From Bacteroidota bacterium (GTDB lineage Bacteria; Bacteroidota; Bacteroidia; Chitinophagales; BACL12), in NCBI GenBank assembly GCA_016706865.1, contig JADJIS010000001.1, positions 682,001 through 746,000 on the forward strand: DNA of 64,000 bases, given 5' to 3'. Below the pieces are notes generated by a model that saw only the letters and a program-made list of their open reading frames with translations, made no database searches and was not told the DNA's origin. Every line of letters begins with the position of its first letter. Position 1 is the first letter of the stretch. Below are positions 37,566 through 48,076 of this stretch, one piece after another. The translations under genes and the position numbers were made by a program.

Positions 37566-37823
37566 ATGAAAACAATACACTTATTTTTCTTCGCTTTTAT
37601 TTTATTCATTTCATGTAAATCTGAAACATCCTATTTAAATGCCTCTAGTGCATTAAGAACACAAACCGAGGAGAAAGTGCTTATTTGTGTAAGCAAAACA
37701 GCATATGCCTATCATAAGGAAAGCTGTTCGGGTTTTGAAAAATGCACTCATGAAACCAAAGAAATAACAATATCAGAAGCAAAGAAAATGGACAGAACGC
37801 CTTGCAAAATATGTTACAAGTAA
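37566..37823 (+). CDS. Small Cys-rich lipoprotein
   Basis: An 85-residue lipoprotein with lipobox ISC-KS (Cys17). Its C-terminal 45 residues carry YHKESCSGFEKCTHETK and TPCKICYK, giving four cysteines and a His in a spacing like that of the Ada-type small zinc-binding element (Y-H-x-x-x-C ... I-S-x-x-E-A ... P-C-x-x-C). Metal binding is therefore likely; the biological role is unknown. It is isolated between two minus-strand genes. Confidence 0.7.
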   Translation: MKTIHLFFFAFILFISCKSETSYLNASSALRTQTEEKVLICVSKTAYAYHKESCSGFEKCTHETKEITISEAKKMDRTPCKICYK

Positions 37824-37901
37824 TATAGCAAATATCCCTATAAATTATTATTGTTTAATAGTGTTCATATTGGAAATCATTTCAATCCAATAGGAAGAAA
37901 A

Positions 37902-38708
37902 TTAATTTAAAGAAAATTCAAAATAAACCGGTACATGATCCGAAATTAATCTTGCCTCTTCAAATGTTTTTAGATTTTTATAAAATAAAATTACACCGGA
38001 TTTTATAAATTTAACTTTGGTAGCCTTATAAAATATATTGTCGTACTCAGAAGCTAAACAATCGTCTTCTATGCATGTAATTTTTAAAGATGTTTTTTGG
38101 CCTATTAATACCGGTTTGTATCCTTGCGATTTCAAGGGGTTAAAGACAGTATGCGATTGTGGCAAATTAAAATCTCCACAAAAAATTAGATTCAAATCTG
38201 GATACTCTTCCGGTAAAAATTTAAAATATTTCACCTCTGTTTCCGGCTGGCTCGCCTTTGTTATAGCATGAAAATTTACAAGCGTGAATACTTTACCTTC
38301 TGCTTTAAAGGTGGTAAAAAATGGTTCCCGGTCAATTTCCAAATGATATTTCTTTTCCAACCAGGAATTGCCAACTCGTGAAACTTTGCTAGTTTTCCAG
38401 AAAAAGGCATAGCGTTCAGATTTATAGGCACTACTGGAGGTTGGATCACTGATTGAATAATCCCATTTGCTTCCGGTTTGGTTTAATTTGTAATGTAGTT
38501 TTGCAATGGTTTGGGCTCCGCCATCGCCGGAAACAACCTCTTGAATGACTGCAATATCATAACCTTTGATTGTTTTTGAGATAATTTCAAGTTCAGTGTT
38601 GCTTTTAGTATCACCTAAATCTTTTAAATTCCAACTTATTATTGAGACTGACGAAAAACCATAAATTGAATTAACAACGAATACAAAACATAAAAAATAT
38701 ATTTTCAT
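37902..38708 (-). CDS. Secreted endonuclease/exonuclease/phosphatase (DNase I-fold) family protein
   Basis: A 268-residue protein with an N-terminal signal segment ending near YGFSS and the EEP catalytic elements: SWNLKDLG (Asn), IAVIQEV (metal-binding Glu), FHAIT (His), CGDFNLPQSH (Asp and Asn), and the final SDHVPVYFEF with the catalytic His. Together these are enough for a Mg-dependent phosphodiesterase. Secreted Bacteroidota members usually degrade extracellular DNA, but sphingomyelinase-like activity cannot be excluded. Divergent from the lipoprotein gene at 38747, with a short shared spacer. Confidence 0.86.
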   Translation of the reverse strand: MKIYFLCFVFVVNSIYGFSSVSIISWNLKDLGDTKSNTELEIISKTIKGYDIAVIQEVVSGDGGAQTIAKLHYKLNQTGSKWDYSISDPTSSSAYKSERYAFFWKTSKVSRVGNSWLEKKYHLEIDREPFFTTFKAEGKVFTLVNFHAITKASQPETEVKYFKFLPEEYPDLNLIFCGDFNLPQSHTVFNPLKSQGYKPVLIGQKTSLKITCIEDDCLASEYDNIFYKATKVKFIKSGVILFYKNLKTFEEARLISDHVPVYFEFSLN

Positions 38709-38718
38709 AAAAATATTT

Positions 38719-38726
38719 TATATTTG
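38719..38726 (+). promoter_or_regulatory. Possible Bacteroidota -7 promoter element
   Basis: TATATTTG matches TAnnTTTG in the 38-bp divergent spacer, 21 bp before the ATG at 38747. The implied leader is about 14 nt. No clear -33 TTG was found. Confidence 0.38.
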
Positions 38727-38746
38727 AAGCCTAAATGTAATAATTT

Positions 38747-39413
38747 ATGAACTCAAATATAAAAAAATATTATTTAATATTTATATTATTTCCATATTTC
38801 TTATTAAGCTGCACCAGTGAATCACAAGAAACTACCTCATCAAGGGCTAATGGTGATTTAAATGAAACATTTATTGAAAGTGGAGAAATTGAAACAGATT
38901 CAACTAAATATGAAAATGAAGTTATCGCTAAAAAATAATTTGATAAAGGACGGTTGGGAATCCTATCATTTTAAAAACGGATTAATGCCTGATTGTTATA
39001 ATTTTGTGCCCACGCAAGATAAATCTTTGGATAATTATTTAGAATTGATTGTTGGTGGAGGAACGGATGTAGCAGTTAAACTTTTAAATAAAGAAAGTGA
39101 CAAATGCATTAGATACGTTTTTGTAAACAGAAATTCTTCATATAAAATTCAAAATATTCCAGAAGGTAAATATTATGTAAAAATTGCATATGGAAAGGAT
39201 TGGATGTCTAAAGTAGAATATAATCAATGCTTAGGAAAATTTTTAAGGCATCCAGAATATGAAATTGGTGTGGATGTTTTAGATTTTAATTTAAAATATG
39301 AAGGGAATTCTTATAGTGTGCCGTATTATATATTAAGTTTAGATGTTGTTGATACTGACTTTCTAAATTCTTTTAATTCGCAAAACATAACAGAGGTAGA
39401 GTTTAATAAATAA
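38747..39413 (+). CDS. Lipoprotein of unknown function, frameshifted
   Basis: A 221-residue lipoprotein when repaired. The 5' part has lipobox LLSC (38747-38938) and an acidic Ser/Thr-rich linker; the 3' part (to 39413) is a domain with GGGTDVAVKLLNKESDKCIRYVFV and PEGKYYVKIAYGKDW, which looks like a beta-sandwich of the kind that binds extracellular partners. The frame breaks in an A6 run at 38930-38935; removing one A yields IAKNNLIKDGWESYHF and 222 codons exactly. No family is recognised. Its close divergent position to the secreted DNase-fold gene may be incidental. Confidence 0.65.
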
Positions 39414-39672
39414 ATTATTGTATTTAAATTGTAATTAGATTAATGCACTACAACTTAATTTCCGGGCTATTGAAAAACTAATATAGCACATCTTAAATTC
39501 CGTAATATTCCATTATCAGTTAAATTAAAGACAAATTAATTCCTTTTATTATCCAGAATTGAATTTTTCGTTCATACTGAATTGCCAAAAAAGAAGAAAT
39601 CAAAACTTTAATCTATTCCATTTTCAAGATTACAGTTTTTATTGTCTTAACTCTATGGATAATAAATATGAT

Positions 39673-40257
39673 TCATGAATGATTCAATAGAGTCTTCATG
39701 TTTGTGCGTATGAGTCCTCCTGTATTGTCTATTTCTCTTGAGTCAAGCGGCGTAATCGTATCGTAATATAATCTTCTAAATATTTTTCGCAATTTTTTCA
39801 GCTGATATGTTGTCCGACAATTCCCATGTAATGTCGTGATTTGCCCATCATTCCCGAAAGTCATAAATGCATATTTATGTTTTTTTTCCGAAGCTTCTAG
39901 ATAAAATCCCTGCATCCCTGCAACTGTAATAGTTTTTGAAAAATCCTTTTTTACCTTATTGCTCACTAATCCCTCTATGAAGGTTTTATCGTATTGTACA
40001 TAGTTCCCATTTTGGGTATACGCAAATATTTTTGTATGATTCGTGCAATAAACACCACCATTCATCTGCGGCTTGAATTTGGCAGGCAAAAGTAGGTAAA
40101 TATTTGTTCCAGTTATTCTCGTCATCTTTCTACGTTTGTTTGAGTTCAGTTTATTCGGAAATTTGAAAACCCCTGGATCATATTCTAGGAAGTAACCTAT
40201 TGTAACAAATATTAGTCCCACGATATACCAGAATAAAAAGTAAATAATCCATTGCAT
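39673..40257 (-). CDS. Unknown membrane-anchored 194-residue protein
   Basis: One N-terminal membrane segment (about residues 2-24), a basic linker (NKRRKMTR) and a soluble domain with GTNIYLLLPAKFKPQ, VAGMQGFYLEASEKKHKYAFM and TLHGNC. The layout resembles PsbP/DcrB-like or similar small beta domains, but this is only shape. It overlaps the upstream gene by 46 nt; the start may instead be the Met at residue 45. Function unknown. The two genes form a unit. Confidence 0.6.
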   Translation of the reverse strand: MQWIIYFLFWYIVGLIFVTIGYFLEYDPGVFKFPNKLNSNKRRKMTRITGTNIYLLLPAKFKPQMNGGVYCTNHTKIFAYTQNGNYVQYDKTFIEGLVSNKVKKDFSKTITVAGMQGFYLEASEKKHKYAFMTFGNDGQITTLHGNCRTTYQLKKLRKIFRRLYYDTITPLDSREIDNTGGLIRTNMKTLLNHS

Positions 40258-40814
40258 TGGATGCCCAAAGCATCGGCCGCTTCAACAAGAATCCAGTAAG
40301 TAGCTTTTTCAATTAAAACCATGTCACCATCCTCCATCGAAGATATAGCAACGTCATCTCTCACATTATCCTTATCTATAACACGGTTTAACTGAAAGTG
40401 AAAATAGCCAACAAAGCCAGTATGGCCGGTTTCATTTTTGTAAAATTCATTCATTGTCTCGGTTGTCTCTTTCCTATTTTGGTTTAATGTTGAAAGGATT
40501 TCATGCCTGACACTTAAATAACCTGTGAAATACCCAAACATATAAACGATCAGGATAACCAATAATGCACTTAGTATCAAAAGAATGCGTTGATGATTTT
40601 TTTTCATGATGAGGAAGGATTCGGCAAGTGCCACTCCGACGATAATATATCCCAAACCGTTTATAATCCCATTTATATCATGTATTGCACTCCAGATAAA
40701 TGTGGATCCTAAAAATAATAACATTTTAATGGCGATAAAAACAACAACAAAGATGATCGCAGCGATAAATTTATCCTTGGTCTCGGAATGGGTGTTTGCT
40801 TTTGTTTGACTCAT
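40212..40814 (-). CDS. Unknown 200-residue membrane protein, upstream partner
   Basis: Three hydrophobic segments (about residues 15-36, 48-70 and 77-97), then a cytoplasmic or periplasmic tail of about 100 residues, ending in WILVEAADALGIQ. Its end overlaps the 39673 gene by 46 nt, implying translational coupling. No family is recognised. Confidence 0.6.
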   Translation of the reverse strand: MSQTKANTHSETKDKFIAAIIFVVVFIAIKMLLFLGSTFIWSAIHDINGIINGLGYIIVGVALAESFLIMKKNHQRILLILSALLVILIVYMFGYFTGYLSVRHEILSTLNQNRKETTETMNEFYKNETGHTGFVGYFHFQLNRVIDKDNVRDDVAISSMEDGDMVLIEKATYWILVEAADALGIQCNGLFTFYSGISWD

Positions 40815-41028
40815 AACTTAAAATTTATTGAATGACAGGTATTTTATGAAAATTTAAATTATTATTTAAAGTGATCCCGCCAAATCAAATGCAGGAATCA
40901 TTTGTGTCGATAATGATTAATTGAGGAGAGGTGTTGATTTTGGACATTTCACTAATAACTAATTCTTACGGAATAAATGATAATCTGATGAATTGCAATT
41001 CCTATTTACGGGTCTTGTACAATATACT

Positions 41029-42862
41029 TCAATTTGGAAATGCTTTTAAGAAGTTAATTATTACTTTCATCAATAGTAAAATTGGAATTAATTCACTGAT
41101 GCACACATCAGTGAATTTTGTTCCCTTATAAATGTCTTGAATAACGATTTTGATGTCATCACCCGCCGATAATTTTATAGACGGTTGAATTGAAATTATT
41201 TGTTTTTCAGAAAAACGATTTGTTAGTGTTGCCATTTTTATAATTTTTTCCCTTGTGGTAAATATTTAAATTTTTGACAGAGCTATTTTGAATAAATGTT
41301 TCCATATTTTTACAATAACCATTAATTATTTGTAAACCACTTAATTCCACACTTTGATAAGTTTGGATTTTATAATACGGAAATTTTAATTCAATATATT
41401 GATTTATTCCAAATCCTTTTATCCCTTCACTCCATGCAGTACCGATATTTTTGTCAAATAAATTTTGGACAATATAACTCTTCCCATTTTGCTCCGGCAG
41501 TGCAGAGGAGGCGCTATATAAACACAAATCTGGGGTGATAATTTCTGCTTGAGTAGAAACCCCTTTTTTACTTTTTGTCAAAAAATTAAACTGGATGATG
41601 TTAGTCAAAAAAAGTATTAAAATTGTTGCAACAGCAACCACAGGTATTGAAATGAATAAGATTCTTTTGAAACGTGATGATACTCGTGGCTTACTAATAC
41701 TTTTTTTATCTAATATTATAGTTTCAGGGTTTAAAGATATTTTATTTTCAGGTATCTCATCAATTATCTTTGCCAATTGAATATTTGACTGTAATTTAAC
41801 CTCTTCAATATTAGTGTTAACAAGCTTCAATTTTATACTTTTCCTCGTTAAAATTAACCATACTCCTATTGGAATAATTAGAAATGGGTTAATAAGAGAC
41901 GCAAAACATAAAAAATACGTATGTCGTCGACTTAAAAATGGTTTATAAAATTCATGAATTGTTAATAATAGCAGGCTAAAAAACGGTACGGTTCCGCATA
42001 TAAAATATATAAGTAATCCTAATATATCTTCCGTATCTTCATTTGAATCAATGCTCAAAAGACCCTTACATACAATAACCAGATAAAAAGTAGACGCAAG
42101 AAGGTTAAGGATAATTGGTGTACGCGCACTTTTAAAAAATGTGATTAATTTGTCTTTAATTTGGGGGGAATCTTTAAAAAATGTCGTAATGTATTGTCGG
42201 TCAATATTGGCAACCAGCCATAAGGCGCCAATACAAGAAATATAAAAACCAATTGTTAAGTAATCAACTGGATTAATATCTATGAAACCATCAGAATTTT
42301 TAGATCCGGATGATGATAAAATAATTAATAATGCAATTAAAATTAATAATGGTATAAAAAGAATAAGGTTAAATAGAACCGCAGTTAAAATCTTCCTAAA
42401 ATATTGATCATAAATGATAATTGAACATATTATGGGAATTAGATATAATATGATTATCCAACTACTGTCAAATTCATTTCCATATTTAATGACTTCGAAT
42501 CCTGAAAAACTTCCAAATATGGGAACTTTAATCCATGGCAAAATAAAACCAATTATGCAAATTAATGCAGCAATTCCAGATTTTGATTTAGAGTTAATAA
42601 TTTGCTTGATCTGTGTCGAAATAATAGTTTCTGTCGGCTTAGAAGTAGTAATTGGTGAAGGTATTATTTGCTTTCCTTTAAAAAGTGGAGGCGAAGTTGA
42701 TACAATCAACACACTTAATTCTTGAATTTTATCAGCCGTTGTCCATTCCGATAGCCCTTCAAACCAAATAGGTGTATCGCTTGTAATTTCTTTAGTTTTT
42801 AAGCTCCTCAAAGTAAAAGGACCTTCTTGCTCTGTTCCATTGTGTAAATAATATTTTTTCAT
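41029..42862 (-). CDS. GYF_2 membrane protein with C-terminal NADase-type glycan-binding-like domain, frameshifted
   Basis: A 610-residue protein when repaired. The N terminus is a GYF_2/DUF4339 domain (YYLHNGTEQEGPF, WFEGLSEWTTA). About 100-370 holds eight to nine membrane segments. After another TM (about 395-415) comes an extracytoplasmic domain with ASSALPEQNGKSYIVQNLFD and GTAWSEGIKGFGINQYIELKF, the discoidin-like pattern I associate with NADase-type glycan-binding domains. It continues in the second frame as IQDIYKGTKFTDVCISEL. A run of five Ts at 41235-41239 breaks the frame; with four, KNYK joins MATLTNRF and gives 611 codons exactly. The neighbours are unrelated; a stress or surface-sensing role is possible. 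Confidence 0.72.
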
Positions 42863-43290
42863 TTGTGTGTGTTTAGTTCATTGAAAATAATTATGGAATT
42901 CAGCTTCTTATATGTTTTAGTTGCATTATTTTATACCTTATTTTTATATTGTAATTTCGCATTTAATTTATCTTTTGTTCATTTGATTTGACATTGTTAT
43001 TTAAGTTGTTCTTTAAAACTTGAATAGTTGCCATTTTGTGATTTGCTCACACCAAAATGTAAAATAAACTCAATAACAATAATTCTCATTCAAAACTTCA
43101 AAACAAATTGAAACCATAATATTGTTTCAAAATTTCAAACTTAGAGACTTTTTTTGTTAAATATACCTCAATCAATGATTAGCATTGTTAAAACTGTAAA
43201 AGCAAAAATTACTACTAACAAAAGACGTTTTGAAAATATTGGATGATTGTTTATATTTTTTTGCTTATATTATTTATATGCTTTTCATGT
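42863..43290. other. 428-bp AT-rich spacer without a gene
   Basis: Between the end of the kinase (43291) and the start of the GYF_2 gene. I see no ORF, repeat or terminator hairpin of note. The promoter of the GYF_2 gene must be here, reading leftward. Confidence 0.5.
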
Positions 43291-44815
43291 TTAATTGTTT
43301 GCTATTGTAACTATGGCAACTCTGCCTCCATTTTCTTTTGAAAATAAAAGTTTCTTACCGTTTGTAATTTCTACCATTGAGCCAATTGGAATTTGTTTGT
43401 CTTCGGTAACATCCTTTAATGATGATAGTTTTTGATTTACAAATACCCATTTATTATTATGAAATGCAAAATAGCCATCACTAATTTTTTCCTTGTCAGT
43501 TAATTTTTCATTTCTAACTATATTTCTGTTTGAATGCCATTGATGTAAAGTAGCATTGTTATAAACTACAATTCTTTGATTTTCTGGTTTCCAAACATTT
43601 GGTTTAAATTGATAAAAGAAATCTAAAACTGGAATTGTATTATTGTATTTTGTATTGCAAAATGGGCATTTTGTATTATTGGTATTGTTGAAAACAAACC
43701 ATTTTTGCTCACATTTGTTTGTTACTACATTCTAATTTTAAATCATTCGTTTTTATCAATGCTTGCTCCCAAGCATCAGCTGTTGGTCTGTCGTTTGGAT
43801 TGTGTAAACCTTTAATAAATGCTTGGTCAAAAAGTTCTTTTAAATAAGGACCTGTTATTGTGTAAGGTGTTTTTGATAAATCTGTCCAAGGTTTAAATTT
43901 CTCTAAATTGTCACCATATTCTCTTTTGAAATTTCTGTTTTTGCTATCTGTTGGATGCTCAACAAAAAGTGCTTTGGAACCCATTAAGAAATTTTCTTCT
44001 TCAATTTCTTCAATTTGTCCAAAATAATTTCCACCTCTCAAAGGGTGTCTGTATAAAAGATACATATAAATTAACACTGCCAGGGCGTGCAAATCAGTTA
44101 GTCTCTTGGCAAGTTTTCTTGTTTGGTCCGTTTTATTTAAATGTTTGGTTGATAATACTTCCGGCGCAATAAAATCGGATGTACCTATTACTTCAGGTGG
44201 ATATTTACCAGGTACTACTAATCCGTCAATGTCTATAATGTTAGCAGCTGAACCACTTGTTGGGTCAATTAACACATTATTATATGAAAGATCTGAATGT
44301 GCTAAACCGGCACTATGCAATCGTTTTACACCTCTGGCAATATTTACACAAACTTGAAAATAACTTAACCAATTTCCCAACTCTGAATTATCTAATTTTG
44401 TTTTTGAATTTGTTGCTCTAAATTTTGCACTCGCAAACCACTTTCCATTTTTTTCCTTTCCTTTTAAAATGTCGTTACTAGCATATCCTTGTTTAAAGAA
44501 AAAACGTTTGTCATATGCAGGTACAATAATCCCAGTTAGACCATCTTTTTCAACAACATCATAAGGCCAAGAATAAACCTTTTTCCAATAATGACCATTC
44601 TCTACATTGAAAATACTATCTTTTTTAATAGTTGCAATTGAAACAACTCTTTCCTTTTGATTGAAGTCTAATTTTGTTCGAAAAAAAGCAACTACATAGG
44701 ATTTATCAGGACTGAAATAAACATCTTTCATTCCTCCACGCATAGGCTCTCCATTATCTACATATTGGTAGGTTTTGGTATTGTCTAAAATAGATTTTAG
44801 TGTAATAGTTTGCAT
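43291..44815 (-). CDS. Ser/Thr protein kinase of the TerY-P triad, with C-terminal zinc-ribbon-like tail, frameshifted
   Basis: A 507-residue protein kinase-like protein when repaired. Catalytic loop HSDLSYNNVLID (HRD-like), metal-binding IIDIDGLV (DFG-like) and a helix-rich C lobe are visible; the HSD in place of HRD fits this family. The C terminus carries Cys pairs (ECSN, QCEQKW, TKCPFCNTKY), a likely zinc ribbon. The frame breaks at 43714-43716; with one base fewer, SNKQ joins CEQKWFVFNN and the gene is exactly 508 codons, ending at 43291. It ends the minus-strand ter cluster and is 10 nt downstream of the phosphatase. In known TerY-P triads, kinase, PP2C and vWA act together, so a phosphorylation switch is expected here. 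Confidence 0.82.
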
Positions 44816-44825
44816 ATAATATCGT

Positions 44826-46277
44826 TTAAAAAACTATTGCTAAAGTTCTATCATCGTGGTTTCCTGCACTCCAAAAGTCCATCCATTTTGATAATTGATT
44901 TGCAATTTCGCTGTTATCTTTATTAAGTTCTACTTTAATATTTTCATCATTTTTTCCATCTAAATCTTCTAAAAACTCAATCCATTTTTCGTGTTTTTCA
45001 AGATTGGCTTCTACTACAAATTTTGCGTCATAAATTCCGTCTGTCATTAAAAATAGATAAGAGAAATCCTCAATTATTTTCAAGTTATAACGAGTGCTTA
45101 CTGGTCTTTCTTCACTTACAAAAATATCAGGTTGTGTAATAAATCTTGTCCCTCCACCATATTCGCCAACATCTAACCAATTTAATAAAGTAGTTTCTGT
45201 TTTGTCAATATTCATTACGGCAATAGGGCAGTCGCCAACTCCAAAACTTTGAATTAAATAACCAAATTCATATTTTTTTAAACAAAGTAAAAATTAATGT
45301 AGAATGTAAATATTCTACATTGGTTTTTGCTTTTGGATTATTAAAAAGCTCTGGGTTTGTTATAAAAGTTTGCTCGGCAAACTCTTTTAATTTATTATGA
45401 ACATAAACACTCGCTTTGTATAAATTCTGTTTTGACAAAATTTGTATTTCCTTTAATTTTTCTTCTGTTTTGTTTGGCTGTATTCAGAAATTTTATTTTC
45501 AAATTCTTTCATTTTCTCAATGTCTGCAACTTGTTCAAAATATTCTACAACAGCACCACAAGCTATTTTTGAGCCAACTCTTGCAAGGAAGGCACTACCT
45601 GCACCATCACTAAGAGCAACTAATGACCATTGAGTTTTTTCAAAGTATTTAAAAGCAAAATCATCATCTCTTGAAGTACCTACATTAGCATGACTTCTTC
45701 CTCGTTTAGAAGAAACTACAATATTTTTTTCTCCAATTTTATCAAAAACATTAATGTCATCAGGTTTTGAAAAAAGTAATTGTTGATTACTTGGTAATAA
45801 TTTCCACAAGCTTTTTGGGTCAGGATTAATTACCAATGAAATTAATTTTTCATTTAATGGTGCTGTTTCGTCTTCGCCTTTGATTTTGTACAAAAGTTTA
45901 AATTTCACATCACCACTTTTAGATGGTATACCTTCAATAGTATCTGTTACTTTATTGAAACTTAAACCTAAATCTTCTAATCCTTCAAATTTTTCATCAA
46001 TTAAATCAGTTAAATTGAGTGCTACAAAATCTATTTTTGCTGAATAAGGTATTAATTCTTTTGCGTTTGGTATTACAATATGTTGCGTTTGAATGTCAGC
46101 AATTCTATTTTTTATATTCCAATTTATCATAATTTTTTCTTGATTTTCAAAGATACTTTTAACTAATTCAGCATTAGTTGGATTATTTGCAAATTCATCC
46201 AATAATAAATTTCTGTTTGTATTGATTTCAATACTTTTTCCTTTCAGTAAATTTTGTATGTATGCTTTTACTTCCAT
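44826..46277 (-). CDS. PP2C-type protein phosphatase of the TerY-P triad, with N-terminal Ig-like region, two frameshifts
   Basis: A 483-residue protein when repaired. About residues 1-170 include a segment like a putative Ig domain (DTIEGIPSKSGDVKF). The PP2C catalytic domain starts near 187: VVSSKRGRSH, SRDDDFAF, ALSDGAGSA, then FGVGDCPIAV, FLMTDGI and HDDRTLAIV, which supply the metal-binding aspartates. The frame breaks twice, in T7 at 45273-45279 (one too many) and T4 at 45468-45471 (one too few); the net effect is neutral, and the repaired gene is exactly 484 codons. It ends 10 nt before the kinase and starts 4 nt after the TerY gene. It should reverse the kinase's action. Confidence 0.82.
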
Positions 46278-46281
46278 AGTT

Positions 46282-47322
46282 TTATCCTTGTGTTCGGTTT
46301 ACATCAAATCCACCTTCTCCTGTACCATAAGAACCTTGATTGCCACACCAAGGGCAAATACTTGTTTCTTCGTTTCCTATACAATGCAATTTTCCACAAG
46401 CACAAGCAGCAAATGCAAATTGATTGCCACAACAAGGGCAAGTAGGTGCACCTAACAACTCTTCCGTATTAATTTTTTGATTTGTTACATTTTCATCTGA
46501 TAATTCAAAATACATATTATCTACTTGAAACGCTCCCACTAATCTATATTCGGATGCTATATCTCCTGTATTGTCTAATGAAATATAACGTTTATATTTC
46601 ATTAAATATGGTCGTTTTGTGTTTTGGCATTTTGCAGATAATACAACAAAATTATTATCCACAAAATCGGTTTTTCGATTTTTAGATAAGTCAATTTTTG
46701 AAAGTGTATTTTCATCTAAATTTGCTAATTCAAAACCTGTTTTATTGTTTTCTACACTTTCACTACTTGTTTTAATGGAATCAGTAACCCACTTGAAAAA
46801 TTGTTTGTAAGCGTTTGTATCTGTGTTTTTAAAGTGCAAAACATTTTCTGTTAGTTCACTTAATTGCTGTGTGTCTGTTTCGCTTCCAAAAGAAATAGCA
46901 ACTAAATTGGCTGTTCTTGCCCAATTTTGTTTCCATTCTGATATTGCATTTTTTGTATTGTCGGTTGGCACACCATCTGTAAATAAAAATACTATTGGTT
47001 TCCAATCGCCTTTTACTTCTTGGGTTGTCTTTACCGTGTTTTTTCTTAATTCAAACATCAAATGTCCTAAACCTTTACTCAAAGAAGTAGCACTACCAAT
47101 TGGAAATTTTGGGGGATAAAAACTTATCAATTCTTGCAATGGCACAAGTGTTTTTGCTTGACCTGCAAAAACTATAATTGAAACCCAAACTGTTTCTATT
47201 GCTGTTGGGTCTGTTTTTAAGGTTTTTATAATTGTTGCCAAACCTTCTTCTACTTGCTGGATTGGGTCGCCAACCATAGATTCAGAAACATCAATTAAAA
47301 AATATATTGGTAATCTTCTCAT
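46282..47322 (-). CDS. terY: TerY-type vWA protein with C-terminal zinc-binding TerY-C tail
   Basis: A 346-residue cytoplasmic vWA protein. The MIDAS starts DVSESM (about residues 11-16) and the TDG segment is at FTDGVPTDN; the DxSxS motif is intact. The C-terminal 65 residues contain four Cys pairs (CPCCGN, CACGKLHC, CPWCGNQG), the zinc-binding TerY-C region that marks the triad vWA proteins. The ATG overlaps the TGA of the macro-domain gene. It sits directly before the phosphatase and kinase, so the three are clearly one unit. It is longer than the two other TerY copies at 48077 and 48709 because of this tail. Confidence 0.9.
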   Translation of the reverse strand: MRRLPIYFLIDVSESMVGDPIQQVEEGLATIIKTLKTDPTAIETVWVSIIVFAGQAKTLVPLQELISFYPPKFPIGSATSLSKGLGHLMFELRKNTVKTTQEVKGDWKPIVFLFTDGVPTDNTKNAISEWKQNWARTANLVAISFGSETDTQQLSELTENVLHFKNTDTNAYKQFFKWVTDSIKTSSESVENNKTGFELANLDENTLSKIDLSKNRKTDFVDNNFVVLSAKCQNTKRPYLMKYKRYISLDNTGDIASEYRLVGAFQVDNMYFELSDENVTNQKINTEELLGAPTCPCCGNQFAFAACACGKLHCIGNEETSICPWCGNQGSYGTGEGGFDVNRTQG

Positions 47323-47826
47323 AAATTCCCTTTAATAATATTTAAATAAAGTTGTAAGTTTTCAATATCGTAACAACATAAAACAACCTTTTTTGGATAT
47401 TCATTTTCCTTTAAAATTACTAATAACCTCAAATGAATATTTTGAAGCTAAATCTTTTGGAAAGCCATAGGCTCCTGTTGAAATGTTTGGAAATACCAGT
47501 GTTTCATACTTTTCTTGGTTTGCAATTTTTAAAGAATTTAAATAGCAATTTTTTAAATCTTGTATTTCTTCTTCGCTTTTAAATAAAAATCTTGGACCAA
47601 CTGTGTGAATTATAAACTTAGAAGGCAAATTAAAAGCTGGACTTAATTTAGACTCTCCAACTTTACAGCCCCCAAGTGTTTTACAAAACTCTTTTAATTC
47701 TGAACCTGCTGCTTTATGAATTGCACCATCAACACCACCACCTCCCAATAGGGAATTACGAGCTGCATTAACAATGCAATCCGCTTTATATTCTGTAATA
47801 TCTCCAAAGTGTAATTCTAATCTCAA
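47319..47826 (-). CDS. Macro-domain protein, frameshifted
   Basis: A 168-residue macro domain when repaired. It has the ADP-ribose-binding pattern: GDITEYKADCIVNAAR, GGGGVDGAIHKAAG, and the tail FPNISTGAYGFP. The start is a TTG at 47826, forced because an in-frame TAA precedes it and no ATG is available. The frame breaks in T3 at 47410-47412; with one base fewer, SNFK joins ENEYPKKVVLCCYD and the gene is exactly 169 codons. Its TGA overlaps the ATG of the next gene. Macro domains hydrolyse or read ADP-ribosylation, so a link between ADP-ribose metabolism and the TerY triad is implied, not shown. Confidence 0.8.
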
Positions 47827-48074
47827 TTATCTAATGTTTAGCAGTATTAATAGTAAAATCAATAAAATTATTTGCGTAAAATCAACTGACAAGCCTTGTC
47901 CAACTTGAATAGGTTTTATAAATTTTTTAAGAAAATTAATACAGGTGTAAAAATGCTATTGAAAAAATTAAAAATGCCTTTGTATTGATTATTCAGTTTG
48001 TCTTTATAGGGCAGTAGTTTAGAGTATAGAAATAATCCTATAATAAACACATTTATTATTATTGGTAAAATCAT
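47827..48074 (-). CDS. Small YggT-like membrane protein, frameshifted and hidden
   Basis: An 82-residue protein when repaired, starting ATG at 48074, two nt after the preceding gene. One N-terminal TM is followed by FNSIFTPVLIFLKKFIKP and IQVGQGLSVDFTQIILLI, which matches the YggT family pattern (F-x-P-x-L-x-x-x-R/K-x-x-P and G-x-D-x-x-x-x-I/L). The frame breaks in T6 at 47923-47928; one more base yields exactly 83 codons. The stop is directly before the TTG of the macro gene. YggT proteins have a general membrane role in osmotic stress; here it may anchor the system. Confidence 0.6.
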
Positions 48075-48076
48075 TC

